NCBI GenBank assembly: GCA_009911365.1
Contig: QXXF01000005.1
Span: 62,001-126,000 of the forward strand
Source: Clostridiales bacterium
GTDB taxonomy: Bacteria; Bacillota; Clostridia; Peptostreptococcales; Anaerovoracaceae
Direction: 5' to 3'
Length of the DNA stretch: 64,000 nucleotides
Shown here: in pieces, positions 51,696-62,754 of the stretch
Layout of the letters: each line of letters opens with the position of its first letter
Numbering within the stretch: the stretch's first letter is position 1
Notes under the pieces: model-generated
Told to the model about the DNA's origin: nothing
What the model saw: only the letters and a program-made list of their open reading frames with translations
The model's database searches: none
Made by a program: the position numbers and the translations under genes

Positions 51696-53135
51696 ATGAG
51701 TATACGACTAGGATATGACTTGACAATTGAACAAACACAAAAGCTAGTAATGACGCCTGAACTGATCCAGGCCATACAGATCCTGCAGTTCAACACCCAG
51801 GAACTGGATTCCTATGTGCAGGAACAGTTGCTGACCAATCCGGTGCTGGAACAAGGTGCGGCTTCGGCTAGCGAATCACAGGATGCGCAGGATAACAGCG
51901 GGAGCACGGCGGAATCTTCAATCGAACAAAGCGGCTCGGAGCCGGACATTGACTGGAAAGAGTATCTGAAAGAACGTCAATATGACGATATCAGTTACAG
52001 ACAATGGGAATACAAGGACCCGGAAGAAAAAGAAAATTCCTATGAACAGTACACCACAGCTGACGTGACCTTGCCGGAACATTTGATGTTCCAGCTCCAA
52101 TTTGCGACTCTGAAAAAAGGATGCCGCAACGTGGGCAGATACATCATAGAATCCTTGGATGAAAATGGATACATGACTCTGACCACTGAAGAAATTTCCA
52201 AAGCCATGAACGCACCGCTTCACAAAGTGGAAGAGGTACTGGATATTATACATACATTCGATCCGTCTGGCGTAGGAGCTAGAGATCTAAAGGAGTGTCT
52301 GATGATCCAGCTGGATCAAAAGGGCTTGTTGGATGAGGCTTATGAAAAAGTGCTGGGAGAGCATCTAGAAGACCTGGCGGCCAACCGGCTGGGAGCCATT
52401 TCAAAATGCATGGGGATCACAGTCAAGGAAGTCCAGGAAATGGCGGATATGATCAAAAGCTTGGAACCAAAACCGGGCAGGCAGTTCGCTTCTCAGACAG
52501 ACACTCGGTACATTGTGCCGGACGTGCTGGTGGAACGGGTAGATGATGAATACCTGATCACAGTCAATGACAGCAGTACGCCGCGCTTGATGGTCAGTTC
52601 TTATTATGAGAAATTGCTCAATGAAGCGGAAAAGGACTCCAACCTTTCCAAATATCTGACCGATCGGCTCAATTCAGCCATGTGGCTCATCAAAAGCATC
52701 GACCAGAGGAAACAAACTATTTACAATGTGGTGGAAGCCGTTGTAAAATATCAAAAGGACTTTTTTGATAAAGGCAGCAAATATCTGAAAACCTTGACCC
52801 TAAAGCAAATCGCTGAGGAAGTAGGGATCCACGAGTCCACTGTTAGCCGTTCGATCAATGGAAAATACCTACAAAGTCCTATGGGAGTGTTTGAAATCAA
52901 ATACTTTTTCTCAGGCGGCGTAGCGGGCGGTCAGAGCGGAGAAGGGATCTCATCCAAGAGCATCAAAAGCTTTATCAAAGAAATCGTAGATGGCGAAGAC
53001 CCGAAGTCACCTTACAGCGACCAGGACATGGTGAACATGCTAAAGGAAAAAGGAATCGATATTTCCAGAAGAACGGTTGCGAAATATAGGGATGAAATGC
53101 AGATCTTATCATCATCCAAACGCCGTCGATACTAA
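51696..53135 (+). CDS. rpoN: RNA polymerase sigma-54 factor
   Basis: 479 residues: glutamine/leucine-rich activator-interacting region I (MSIRLGYDLTIEQTQKLVMTPELIQAIQIL), an acidic region II, core-binding region, helix-turn-helix (LKQIAEEVGIHESTVSRSINGKYLQSPMG) and the C-terminal RpoN box ISRRTVAKYRDEM that reads the -24 element. Full length. It supplies the sigma factor for the activator at 15893. Located directly ahead of gap; in some relatives cggR lies between. Confidence 0.97.
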   Translation: MSIRLGYDLTIEQTQKLVMTPELIQAIQILQFNTQELDSYVQEQLLTNPVLEQGAASASESQDAQDNSGSTAESSIEQSGSEPDIDWKEYLKERQYDDISYRQWEYKDPEEKENSYEQYTTADVTLPEHLMFQLQFATLKKGCRNVGRYIIESLDENGYMTLTTEEISKAMNAPLHKVEEVLDIIHTFDPSGVGARDLKECLMIQLDQKGLLDEAYEKVLGEHLEDLAANRLGAISKCMGITVKEVQEMADMIKSLEPKPGRQFASQTDTRYIVPDVLVERVDDEYLITVNDSSTPRLMVSSYYEKLLNEAEKDSNLSKYLTDRLNSAMWLIKSIDQRKQTIYNVVEAVVKYQKDFFDKGSKYLKTLTLKQIAEEVGIHESTVSRSINGKYLQSPMGVFEIKYFFSGGVAGGQSGEGISSKSIKSFIKEIVDGEDPKSPYSDQDMVNMLKEKGIDISRRTVAKYRDEMQILSSSKRRRY

Positions 53136-53368
53136 GCTGTCAGGGCTATCACAGGGCGTGTTTCAAACCCCTTTTATTCCTGAACATAAGGCAGTCTATA
53201 AACATGCGCCAGGGATCCTAAGGATCCATCAGACAGTTTGGCATCAGGATCGCGTTCCAGTAAGCTCCGCTTTTGAGACCGCGCATCTTGTCCATATATG
53301 GGAAGGTCGAAAACGGCGTTTCCCAAAGATAACACAACTATTTTCAACTATTTGAGGAGGATAATAAA
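53136..53368 (+). promoter_or_regulatory. rpoN-gap intergenic region with a candidate gap promoter
   Basis: TTGAGA (53273-53278), 16 bases, TATATG (53295-53300) could start the gap mRNA. A GGATCCTAAGGATCC palindrome lies at 53216-53228. No cggR gene or obvious operator. TTGAGGAGG precedes gap. Confidence 0.4.
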
Positions 53369-54385
53369 ATGGCAATTAAAGTTGGTATTAGTGGATTTGG
53401 CCGTATCGCGAGAGTGGTCATTCGTGCGGCGATGGACGACAAGGACATCGACATCTGTGGGATCAATGTGCGTAATGCGGACAAAGAATACATGGTATAC
53501 ATGTTGAAATACGATACCATCTTCGGGCGGTTTCCAAAAGACCTGGCTGTCTACGAGAACGGAATCGTGATCGATGGCAAGAAAGTTCCTGTATACAGCG
53601 AGAGCGACGCGGCGAATATCCCGTGGAGCGAATGCGGAGCGGAATACATCGTAGAAGGGACCGGTGCTTACAATACAACAGAAAAAGCCATGGTACATAT
53701 TAATCAGGGTGCGAAAAAAGTCATTATTACCGCGCCGGCCAAGGACAAGACCACGCCGACTTTCGTAATGGGCGTAAACCATCAGACTTATAGAAAAGAC
53801 ATGGACATTGTTTCCAATGCGTCCTGCACCACAAACTGTCTGGCGCCGCTTGCCAAGGTCATCGAAGACAACTGGGGCATTGAACAGGGGCTCATGTCTA
53901 CCATCCATTCTGCGACAGCAAAGCAAAAGGTCGTGGATGCCCGTTCCCTGAAAGACTGGAGAACAGGAAGAGCAGTGTTTAACAACATCATCCCATCCAC
54001 CACAGGTGCGGCGAAAGCAGTAGGCCTTGTCATTCCATCATTGGTAGGTAAAATGACAGGGATCTCTTATCGAGTGCCGACAGCGGACGTGTCTGTCATT
54101 GACTTGAATATTATGACAAAGAAATCCGCTTCTTACGAAGCCATCTGTGCCAAAATCAAAGAAGCTTCGGAAAAGCACATGAAAGGCGTTATCGAATATG
54201 TGGACGATGAAGTGGTGTCCAGCGACTTTATCGGAGATCCGCATACTTCCATTTTTGACGCAAGAGAAGGGATCCAGCTGAACGACAAGTTCTTCAAGCT
54301 GATCGCTTTCTATGACAATGAATACGGTTACTCCAGCAAAATTCTTTCGCTCATAAAACATATGCATAGCGTGGATACTAAATAA
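53369..54385 (+). CDS. gap: Glyceraldehyde-3-phosphate dehydrogenase (glycolytic)
   Basis: 338 residues: Rossmann start VGISGFGRIARVVIRAA, catalytic cysteine in NASCTTNCLAPL near 153, phosphate-binding STTGAAKAVGLVIP, and YDNEYGYSSKI end. The FGRIAR start is an NAD-type variant of FGRIGR. First gene of the gap-pgk-tpiA-eno unit. Converts glyceraldehyde-3-phosphate to 1,3-bisphosphoglycerate. Confidence 0.97.
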   Translation: MAIKVGISGFGRIARVVIRAAMDDKDIDICGINVRNADKEYMVYMLKYDTIFGRFPKDLAVYENGIVIDGKKVPVYSESDAANIPWSECGAEYIVEGTGAYNTTEKAMVHINQGAKKVIITAPAKDKTTPTFVMGVNHQTYRKDMDIVSNASCTTNCLAPLAKVIEDNWGIEQGLMSTIHSATAKQKVVDARSLKDWRTGRAVFNNIIPSTTGAAKAVGLVIPSLVGKMTGISYRVPTADVSVIDLNIMTKKSASYEAICAKIKEASEKHMKGVIEYVDDEVVSSDFIGDPHTSIFDAREGIQLNDKFFKLIAFYDNEYGYSSKILSLIKHMHSVDTK

Positions 54386-54397
54386 TAACAGGAGCTT

Positions 54398-54458
54398 CCC
54401 ATATTAATGAAGACAGCCGGTGGGGAACGTCGGCTGTCGCTTCATATACGAACATGGG
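54398..54458 (+). other. Long stem-loop between gap and pgk
   Basis: CCCAT/ATGGG (54398, 54454), ATGAAG/CTTCAT (54407, 54440) and ACAGCCG/CGGCTGT (54413, 54431) form a nested stem with small bulges and a GTGGGGAACGT loop. No T-run follows. Likely an mRNA processing or stability element that sets the gap to pgk ratio. Confidence 0.65.
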
Positions 54459-54484
54459 ATCGCAGAAAGAGAGAGGGAATTAAG

Positions 54485-55668
54485 ATGAAAAAAACAGTCA
54501 AAGACATAGAGGTAAAGGGGAGGAGCGCACTGGTAAGGTGCGACTTCAACGTACCCATGCAAGATGGCAAGATTACAGATGACATCCGTATCACATCAGC
54601 GCTTCCGACTATCCAATATTTGACGGAGCACGGTGCGAAAGTGATTTTGATGTCCCATATGGGCAGGCCAAAAGGAGAAGCGAAAATGGAATTCTCCTTA
54701 AAGCCGGTGGCGGACAGGCTGGCAGAGCTGCTGGGTCAGGACATTCAGTTCATCAGCGTGCCGCAGGTCGTGGATCAGCAAGTGATTGACGCGGCAAATC
54801 AGCTGGAAGAAGGGCAGATCCTGCTTTTGGAAAACGTTCGCTTCCGCAAGGAAGAAACGAAAAACGAAGCTGGATTTTCCAAAGAACTGGCGAAGTTGGG
54901 CGACATCTTCGTTAACGATGCCTTTGGAACAGCGCACAGAGCTCATTGCTCCACAGCGGGCGTGGCGGACTACCTGCCTGCTGTTTCCGGTTTCCTCATT
55001 GAAAAGGAAGTGAAATTCCTGGGAGAAGCGTTGGAAGATCCGCGGCGTCCTTTCGTGGCGATCATGGGCGGCGCGAAAGTGGGTGACAAGATCCCGGTCA
55101 TCGAGAATTTGCTGAAAAAGGTGGACACCCTAGTGATCGGCGGGGGAATGAGTTATACCTTCTTCAAAGCTATGGGCCTGGAGATCGGGGCATCCATTCT
55201 GGACGCAGAAAGCGTAGAACTGGCGGGCCAGCTCATCAAACGTGCGGAAGAAGCGGGCGTGAAGCTGATGCTGCCTGTGGACGTGGTGTGCGCCAAAGAA
55301 TTCGACAATAATAGCGAAGCTATGACCTGCGACAGGGAAAGCATCCCAGCGGACAAAATGGGCATGGACATCGGGCCGAAATCCATTCAAAACATTTCAG
55401 AAGAATTGGAAAAGGCCAAGACCGTGGTCTGGAACGGACCTATGGGCGTGTTTGAAATGCCGAATTTTGCCCAAGGAACGAAAGCAGTGGCGGAAAGCTT
55501 GGCAAACAGCGGCGCAACCACTATTATTGGAGGTGGAGACTCCGCAGCGGCAGTGGAACAGTTTGGTTACGGGGATAAAATGACCCACATTTCCACGGGC
55601 GGCGGCGCATCACTGGAATTTTTAGAAGGAAAAACGTTACCTGGAATCGCAGTCTTGGAGGAAAAATA

Positions 55669-55669
<1 letters not shown>
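54485..55669 (+). CDS. pgk: Phosphoglycerate kinase
   Basis: 394 residues from the ATG at 54485 (GAGAGGG upstream; the longer reading passes through the stem-loop). [55 protein letters not shown] and [13 protein letters not shown] are all present. Its TAA overlaps the tpiA ATG by one base. Confidence 0.97.
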
Positions 55670-57733
<2,064 letters not shown>

Positions 57734-57745
57734 GTGAAAAAAGCC

Positions 57746-57774
57746 TTGATTTTTGGCGAAGCTTGTGGTAGACT
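57746..57774 (+). promoter_or_regulatory. Candidate sigma-A promoter of secG
   Basis: TTGATT (57746-57751), a 17-base spacer, TAGACT (57769-57774). AAGGAGG lies before the secG ATG. Confidence 0.5.
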
Positions 57775-57804
57775 CTAGAAGTTAATTTATAAGGAGGTAA
57801 GATA

Positions 57805-58038
57805 ATGCAGACATTTCTCATGATAGTGCTGGCGCTTGCGAGTGTCATCCTCATCATCAGCATCCTGCTTCAATCCAGCAACAGCGCAGGTTTGTCCGGA
57901 TCCATCGGAGGAGGTGCGGAGCAGTTGTTCGGTAAGAAAAAAAGCCAGGGCTATGAGGGTATCCTGAACCGGATTTCTACAGTGGCGGCGATCCTGTTCA
58001 TTGTGCTGTCTCTTATTCTCGTTATGTTAGAGGGTTAG
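57805..58038 (+). CDS. secG: Preprotein translocase subunit SecG
   Basis: 77 residues with two membrane helices (about 3-22 and 53-74) and the conserved ILLQSSNSAGLSGSIGGGAEQLFGKKK loop with a family-typical GSIGGG. Part of SecYEG. Placed after eno as in many Bacillota, though the usual rnr-smpB partners do not follow. Confidence 0.95.
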   Translation: MQTFLMIVLALASVILIISILLQSSNSAGLSGSIGGGAEQLFGKKKSQGYEGILNRISTVAAILFIVLSLILVMLEG

Positions 58039-58087
58039 GATTAGCGATAGATCCATATCGTTTCAATTTTTTATTATTTCACTTTTA

Positions 58088-58119
58088 TTTTAAGAGGTGT
58101 CAGGAGACGCCTCTTAAAA
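58088..58119 (+). other. Perfect 14-base-pair hairpin upstream of hppA
   Basis: TTTTAAGAGGTGTC (58088-58101) pairs with GACGCCTCTTAAAA (58106-58119; one G-T pair) around AGGA. No T-run on its right side. Either a weak secG terminator or a leader structure of hppA, whose GGGAGG follows 20 bases later. Confidence 0.6.
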
Positions 58120-58155
58120 TGGCTATGGCAAAAGTGAGAGGGAGGTATCATTTTT

Positions 58156-60183
58156 ATGGACAATTTATCAGTTATTGCTCCTATCGCGGCAGTCATTGGA
58201 CTGATCGTAGCCTTTGCTCTGTCATCCTGGATTGGCAAGGTCGATGAAGGCACAGATAGGATGAAGGAAATCGCAGGGTACATTCGTGAAGGTGCGATGG
58301 CGTTCCTGAGAAGAGAATACAAGACCATGATCATCGTGATCGTTGTGTTGTTTCTTCTCATTGGATTCGGTCTGCGGAGCTGGGTGACAGCGGCATTGTA
58401 CCTAGTCGGCGCATTGCTTTCTGTACTGGCAGGCTATTTTGGCATGAACGTTGCCACGAAAGGTAATGTGAGAACTGCCCACGCTGCGAACGAAGGTGGC
58501 ATGAACAAGGCTCTGAAAGTAGCGTTCCGTTCTGGAGCGGTCATGGGGCTGTGCGTATCTGGCCTGGGACTTTTAGGCTTAGGCGTGGTTTTCGTACTCA
58601 TGGGTATCGACTCTGCTCAGGTCATCACTGGATTCGGCCTGGGTGCTTCTTCCATGGCACTGTTCGGACGTGTGGGTGGCGGTATTTATACGAAGGCTGC
58701 GGACGTTGGCGCTGACTTGGTAGGTAAGGTAGAAGCGGGGATCCCAGAAGATGACCCGAGAAACCCGGCTGTTATTGCGGACAACGTAGGCGACAACGTA
58801 GGCGACGTCGCAGGAATGGGTTCCGACCTATTCGAATCCTATGTGGGTTCCATTATTTCTGCGATCACTCTGGCAGTCATTATTCCTCATGTAACACCGA
58901 TGTTTGGTCCTGATTTTGAACTGGATCCTGTGGTTGGTTCCGTGTTCCCGCTGATTTTAGCGGCTATCGGCCTGCTGGCTTCCGTGATCGGCATCTTGCT
59001 GGTTAGAGGAAAAGAAGGTGGAAATCCGGCTAACGCACTGAATATGGGTACATATATCAGTGGTGTCATCGTGATCATTGCGTCTTTGATTTTGAGCAAG
59101 ACTATGCTGGGCAATTTCAACTCCGCTATTGCGATTATTGCGGGACTGATCGTTGGTATTGCTATCGGAAAGATAACAGAAATCTATACATCCGCAGATT
59201 ATAATTCTGTAAAGAAAATCGCGGATCAGTCACAGACAGGTTCCGCGACAACAATCATCAGCGGCCTGGGCGTTGGGATGCTGTCCACAGTATGGCCGAT
59301 CATCTGCGTTGCAGTAGCTATTTTCATTGCTAATGGTTTCGCAGGCCTGTACGGCATCGCTCTGGCAGCGGTTGGAATGCTGTCTACTACCGGAATGGTC
59401 GTAGCGGTTGACGCTTATGGTCCTGTGTCCGATAATGCTGGCGGTATCGCTGAAATGTCTGAACTGCCGCATGAAGTAAGAGAAATCACAGATAAACTGG
59501 ACTCTGTTGGGAACACAACGGCAGCTATTGGTAAAGGATTTGCTATCGGTTCCGCTGCTCTGACAGCACTGGCTCTGTTCGCTTCCTTCTCACAGGTAGC
59601 GAAAGTCAGCGCAATCAGCCTACTGGATCCAATGGTTATCATCGGTCTATTCATCGGAGCCATGCTTCCATTCCTGTTCTCGGCTATGACTATGAACTCT
59701 GTAGGTAAAGCTGCGAACCAGATGATCGAGGAAGTTAGAAGACAGTTTAGAGAAGATAAAGGCATCATGGAGGGAACTTCTAAGCCTGATTATGCGAGAT
59801 GCGTAGATATTTCCACGGCAGCGGCTCTGAAAGAGATGGTCGCTCCTGGTCTTCTGGCAATTATCGCCCCTCTGGCAGTTGGCATCATCCTGGGCGTTGA
59901 AGCTCTGGGTGGCATGTTGGCTGGCGCATTGGCAGCAGGCGTACTCTTGGCGATCATGATGGCCAATGCTGGCGGCGCATGGGACAATGCGAAGAAATAC
60001 GTGGAAGAAGGACATTATGGCGGCAAGGGTTCTGACACTCACAAAGCCACTGTAGTAGGCGACACGGTCGGTGACCCGTTCAAGGATACTTCCGGTCCGT
60101 CCATCAACATTTTGATCAAGCTGATGACTATCGTAGCAGTCGTATTTGCGCCACTGTTCGTAAACATCGGCGGTCTGCTGTAG
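58156..60183 (+). CDS. hppA: Membrane-bound ion-pumping pyrophosphatase
   Basis: 675 residues, about 16 membrane helices. Pyrophosphate/Mg-binding loops: [33 protein letters not shown] and [18 protein letters not shown]. The segment [14 protein letters not shown] has alanine where K+-independent enzymes carry lysine (GNTTKA), so this should be the K+-dependent class, which includes both proton and sodium pumps. Uses PPi from biosynthesis to energise the membrane, typical of fermenters. Confidence 0.96.
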   Translation: MDNLSVIAPIAAVIGLIVAFALSSWIGKVDEGTDRMKEIAGYIREGAMAFLRREYKTMIIVIVVLFLLIGFGLRSWVTAALYLVGALLSVLAGYFGMNVATKGNVRTAHAANEGGMNKALKVAFRSGAVMGLCVSGLGLLGLGVVFVLMGIDSAQVITGFGLGASSMALFGRVGGGIYTKAADVGADLVGKVEAGIPEDDPRNPAVIADNVGDNVGDVAGMGSDLFESYVGSIISAITLAVIIPHVTPMFGPDFELDPVVGSVFPLILAAIGLLASVIGILLVRGKEGGNPANALNMGTYISGVIVIIASLILSKTMLGNFNSAIAIIAGLIVGIAIGKITEIYTSADYNSVKKIADQSQTGSATTIISGLGVGMLSTVWPIICVAVAIFIANGFAGLYGIALAAVGMLSTTGMVVAVDAYGPVSDNAGGIAEMSELPHEVREITDKLDSVGNTTAAIGKGFAIGSAALTALALFASFSQVAKVSAISLLDPMVIIGLFIGAMLPFLFSAMTMNSVGKAANQMIEEVRRQFREDKGIMEGTSKPDYARCVDISTAAALKEMVAPGLLAIIAPLAVGIILGVEALGGMLAGALAAGVLLAIMMANAGGAWDNAKKYVEEGHYGGKGSDTHKATVVGDTVGDPFKDTSGPSINILIKLMTIVAVVFAPLFVNIGGLL

Positions 60184-60223
60184 TTTTCGGTTCCTGAACC
60201 ACAAGCACTAGTAAGACAAGAAA

Positions 60224-60261
60224 AGAGACTGCTCCCGCAATCATCTGGGGAAGCAGTCTCT
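60224..60261. terminator. Bidirectional intrinsic terminator
   Basis: AGAGACTGCTCCC pairs with GGGxAGCAGTCTCT around a ~11-base loop; TATTTGTTT follows on the right and, on the other strand, TTTTCTTG. It serves hppA and the convergent transporter gene, whose stop codon lies in the stem. Confidence 0.85.
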
Positions 60262-61150
60262 ATTTGTTTGTTGATACTGGGATCACTCGGCATTCTTTTA
60301 TGTTTTCAAATTGGCTTTCGATGGTTTCTTGCGTATGACGGCAAATATCATTTGCTTGTGCCAAAGTGATTTCATTGGGAAGCAGGATTTCCATTTCTCC
60401 GTAGATCCGGTCACCGAAGAGCCTGGTGCGAAACTGGCCGATGGAAAGTTCTGGATTGCTGTCACAGGCAGCGGCAGTGATAGCTTCGATCATTTCAGGC
60501 GGACAGGACCGGTCCACCATTTTGTCGATAGAGCCTTTGAAGATGGTCAGTGCGGTTTTGATGACAAAGAGGCAGATTATGACACTGACAAGAGGATCTA
60601 GGATGTCGAATCCCGCTCTTGCTCCCAGAATGCCGATAAAGCTGCCAATGGAGGAAAGCGCGTCAGCTTGGTTGTGCCAGGCAATAGCCATTAACGCCTC
60701 GGAATCAAGACTTTTGGCTTTTGTCCGCATGTACCAGTAAAGGAGCTCTTTGATGACAATGGCGGCCAGAGCAGTAAAAAGCGCCAGTCTGCTGGGGACC
60801 TCCAAAGCATCGTGGCTATGCTCATGGAATAAAATGGTTTCTGCCCCAGCAAACCCGATCCCCAGGCCCACAAGACCCAAAATCAGGGAAAGTATGATGG
60901 CTGCCGCGCATTCCAGCCGTTCGTGGCCGTAAGGGTGCTGCGCGTCAGGTGCTTTGGAAGCCAGCTTCACTCCAATCATCACAATGATGGTATCTACTGC
61001 GTCCGCCGCGGAATGGATGGCATCAGAGACTAGTGCGCCGGATTTTCCCAAGATCCCAGCAAAGAGTTTCACAAAACATAAAAAAAGATTCCCGCCAATA
61101 CTGATCATGGATGTTCGCATGGCGGTCTGCTCGCGTGTAAGAGTTTTCAT
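60260..61150 (-). CDS. Cation diffusion facilitator (CDF) family transporter
   Basis: 296 residues from the ATG at 61150 (GAGGAAAGG upstream). Six helices; metal-site HxxxD-type motif SDAIHSAADAVDT in helix 2 and WHNQADALSS in helix 5, plus a C-terminal cytoplasmic dimer domain (GDRIYGEMEILLP). Exports divalent cations such as zinc, iron or manganese; the metal cannot be fixed by eye (helix 2 HSAAD and helix 5 HNQAD pairs). Confidence 0.93.
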   Translation of the reverse strand: MKTLTREQTAMRTSMISIGGNLFLCFVKLFAGILGKSGALVSDAIHSAADAVDTIIVMIGVKLASKAPDAQHPYGHERLECAAAIILSLILGLVGLGIGFAGAETILFHEHSHDALEVPSRLALFTALAAIVIKELLYWYMRTKAKSLDSEALMAIAWHNQADALSSIGSFIGILGARAGFDILDPLVSVIICLFVIKTALTIFKGSIDKMVDRSCPPEMIEAITAAACDSNPELSIGQFRTRLFGDRIYGEMEILLPNEITLAQANDICRHTQETIESQFENIKECRVIPVSTNK

Positions 61151-61243
61151 AGATCTTAATCCTTTCCTCTTAATGTTATAGTACAAGACGGGCTGTTTGT
61201 CAAAGGAAAGAAGAAAAGAAAATGGCAGAGAGAGGCGAGCCGT

Positions 61244-61339
61244 GGTATAACGAACGCGAATGATGGGGGGACGGCGTTGCCGCGGGGAGGTGTTCGTTGA
61301 ATCATGAATTTTGATTGTGATTTCAGAGGTGATTCATGG
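61244..61339 (+). ncRNA. Candidate structured RNA element, copy B
   Basis: P1: AACGAACGC (61249-61257) with GTGTTCGTT (61290-61298). P2: CGGCGTTGCCG, identical to copy A. P3: CATGAAT with ATTCATG (61303-61338), its loop ending TTTCAGAGG. Same spacing as copy A from the start of P3 to the end. P1 and P3 differ from copy A by paired changes that keep the helices. It ends 65 bases before the AAA-ATPase-like gene at 61404; GGTATAATA at its right edge could supply a -10 box. Confidence 0.6.
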
Positions 61340-61403
61340 TATAATAAAAAGGAGTGGCGTTGCTGAAAGTTGAAAATTCGCATGGGAAAGGAACGCATCG
61401 GAT

Positions 61404-62723
61404 ATGGGGATAGGGAAAAAGCTGCCGATTGGCATTGAAAATTTTGGAGAGATCAGAACAGAAGGATTTTATTACGTGGATAAAACAGGATTGATCGCTG
61501 AACTGCTTAATAACTGGAGCAAGGTCAACCTTTTTACTCGTCCCAGAAGATTCGGAAAGTCTCTGAATATGAGTATGCTAAAAGCATTTTTTGAATATGG
61601 CTGCGACAGCAGGACGTTTGACGGACTTCATATTGCGGGTGAACGGGAGTTATGCGAGGCGTATATGGGCAGGTTCCCGGTGATTTCTATAAGCCTGAAA
61701 GACGCAGATGCCACAGATTATGAAACGGCGAAGCGGATGCTGTGTTCCATTATCGGCAGTGAAGCAATGCGCTTTTCCTTTCTTGCGGAAAGCGACAGGC
61801 TTTCTGATTTTGAAAAAGAGCAGTATCGCCAGCTGGTGAGGATAGGGGGCAAAGGCGAACCGGGATTCATCATGGAGGACGAAGTGATCACAGATGCTCG
61901 ATACGATGAACATTTTGGATTCTCCGATAAAGAAGTCAGAAAGCTTTTGGCGTTTTATGGAGTTGAAGACAGGTATGAAACCGTGAAGGAATGGTATGAT
62001 GGCTATCGGTTCGGCAATGCGGACGTATACTGCCCATGGGATGTGATCAATTATGTGGACTTGCTGCGTTCAGACCCGAATGCGGTTCCTAGAGCCTTTT
62101 GGATTAATACTAGTAGCAATGACATTCTGAAAACTTTTCTGCGTACGGCAAAGCAGAGGACGAAACGGGAGATCGAACAGCTGGTTGATGGGCAATGCAT
62201 CATAAAAAACATCAACCAGGAACTAACCTATCGAGATCTGTATCAAAATACAGACAACTTGTGGAGCGTGCTGTTTACTACCGGATATCTGACTCATCGG
62301 GGAAGACCGGAGGGTGAGAAATATCGTCTTTCTATACCGAATCTGGAAATTCGCAAGATTTTTGTGGATCAAATTCTGAGCTGGTTTCAGGAGAACGTAC
62401 AAAAAGGAAATAAGGAGAACTTTTATCATGGTATTCTTCTCGGTCTGCTTAGTCACTGCGAGGAGTGGGATATTGATTCCAATGTGGAATCTGGCGATGG
62501 CTTCAGTGATATTCTCGTAGAAATCGAAGAAGAGAAAATCGGAATTGTAATCAAAGTAAAATATTCCAGAGAAAGTAGTTTGGAAGCAGATTGCAGGAAG
62601 GCACTAACGCAGATCAGAGAAAAGAACTATGAAAGGAAGCTTCGGCAGGATAGGATGACTAGAATCATTAGATATGGAATCGCTTGCAGAAAAAAAGAAT
62701 GTCGAGTGATGTTAGACGCATGA
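61404..62723 (+). CDS. AAA-ATPase-like / PD-(D/E)XK family protein with internal deletion
   Basis: 439 residues against about 520-570 for the family. Walker A (FTRPRRFGKSLNMSML, near 45) is intact. After YRQLVRIGGKGEPGF the frame jumps to DEVITDARYDEHFGFSDKEV, so the Walker B strand (LLDEYD) and the following ~100 residues are missing without a frame break. In the C-terminal nuclease part, DILVEIEEEKIGIVIKVKYS has lysine where the family has the catalytic glutamate of ExK. Probably expressed but neither an ATPase nor a nuclease. Copy B of the RNA element lies just upstream. Confidence 0.8.
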   Translation: MGIGKKLPIGIENFGEIRTEGFYYVDKTGLIAELLNNWSKVNLFTRPRRFGKSLNMSMLKAFFEYGCDSRTFDGLHIAGERELCEAYMGRFPVISISLKDADATDYETAKRMLCSIIGSEAMRFSFLAESDRLSDFEKEQYRQLVRIGGKGEPGFIMEDEVITDARYDEHFGFSDKEVRKLLAFYGVEDRYETVKEWYDGYRFGNADVYCPWDVINYVDLLRSDPNAVPRAFWINTSSNDILKTFLRTAKQRTKREIEQLVDGQCIIKNINQELTYRDLYQNTDNLWSVLFTTGYLTHRGRPEGEKYRLSIPNLEIRKIFVDQILSWFQENVQKGNKENFYHGILLGLLSHCEEWDIDSNVESGDGFSDILVEIEEEKIGIVIKVKYSRESSLEADCRKALTQIREKNYERKLRQDRMTRIIRYGIACRKKECRVMLDA

Positions 62724-62754
62724 TGAACGCATCAGGGGAAGGGGGTAAAAAAGG

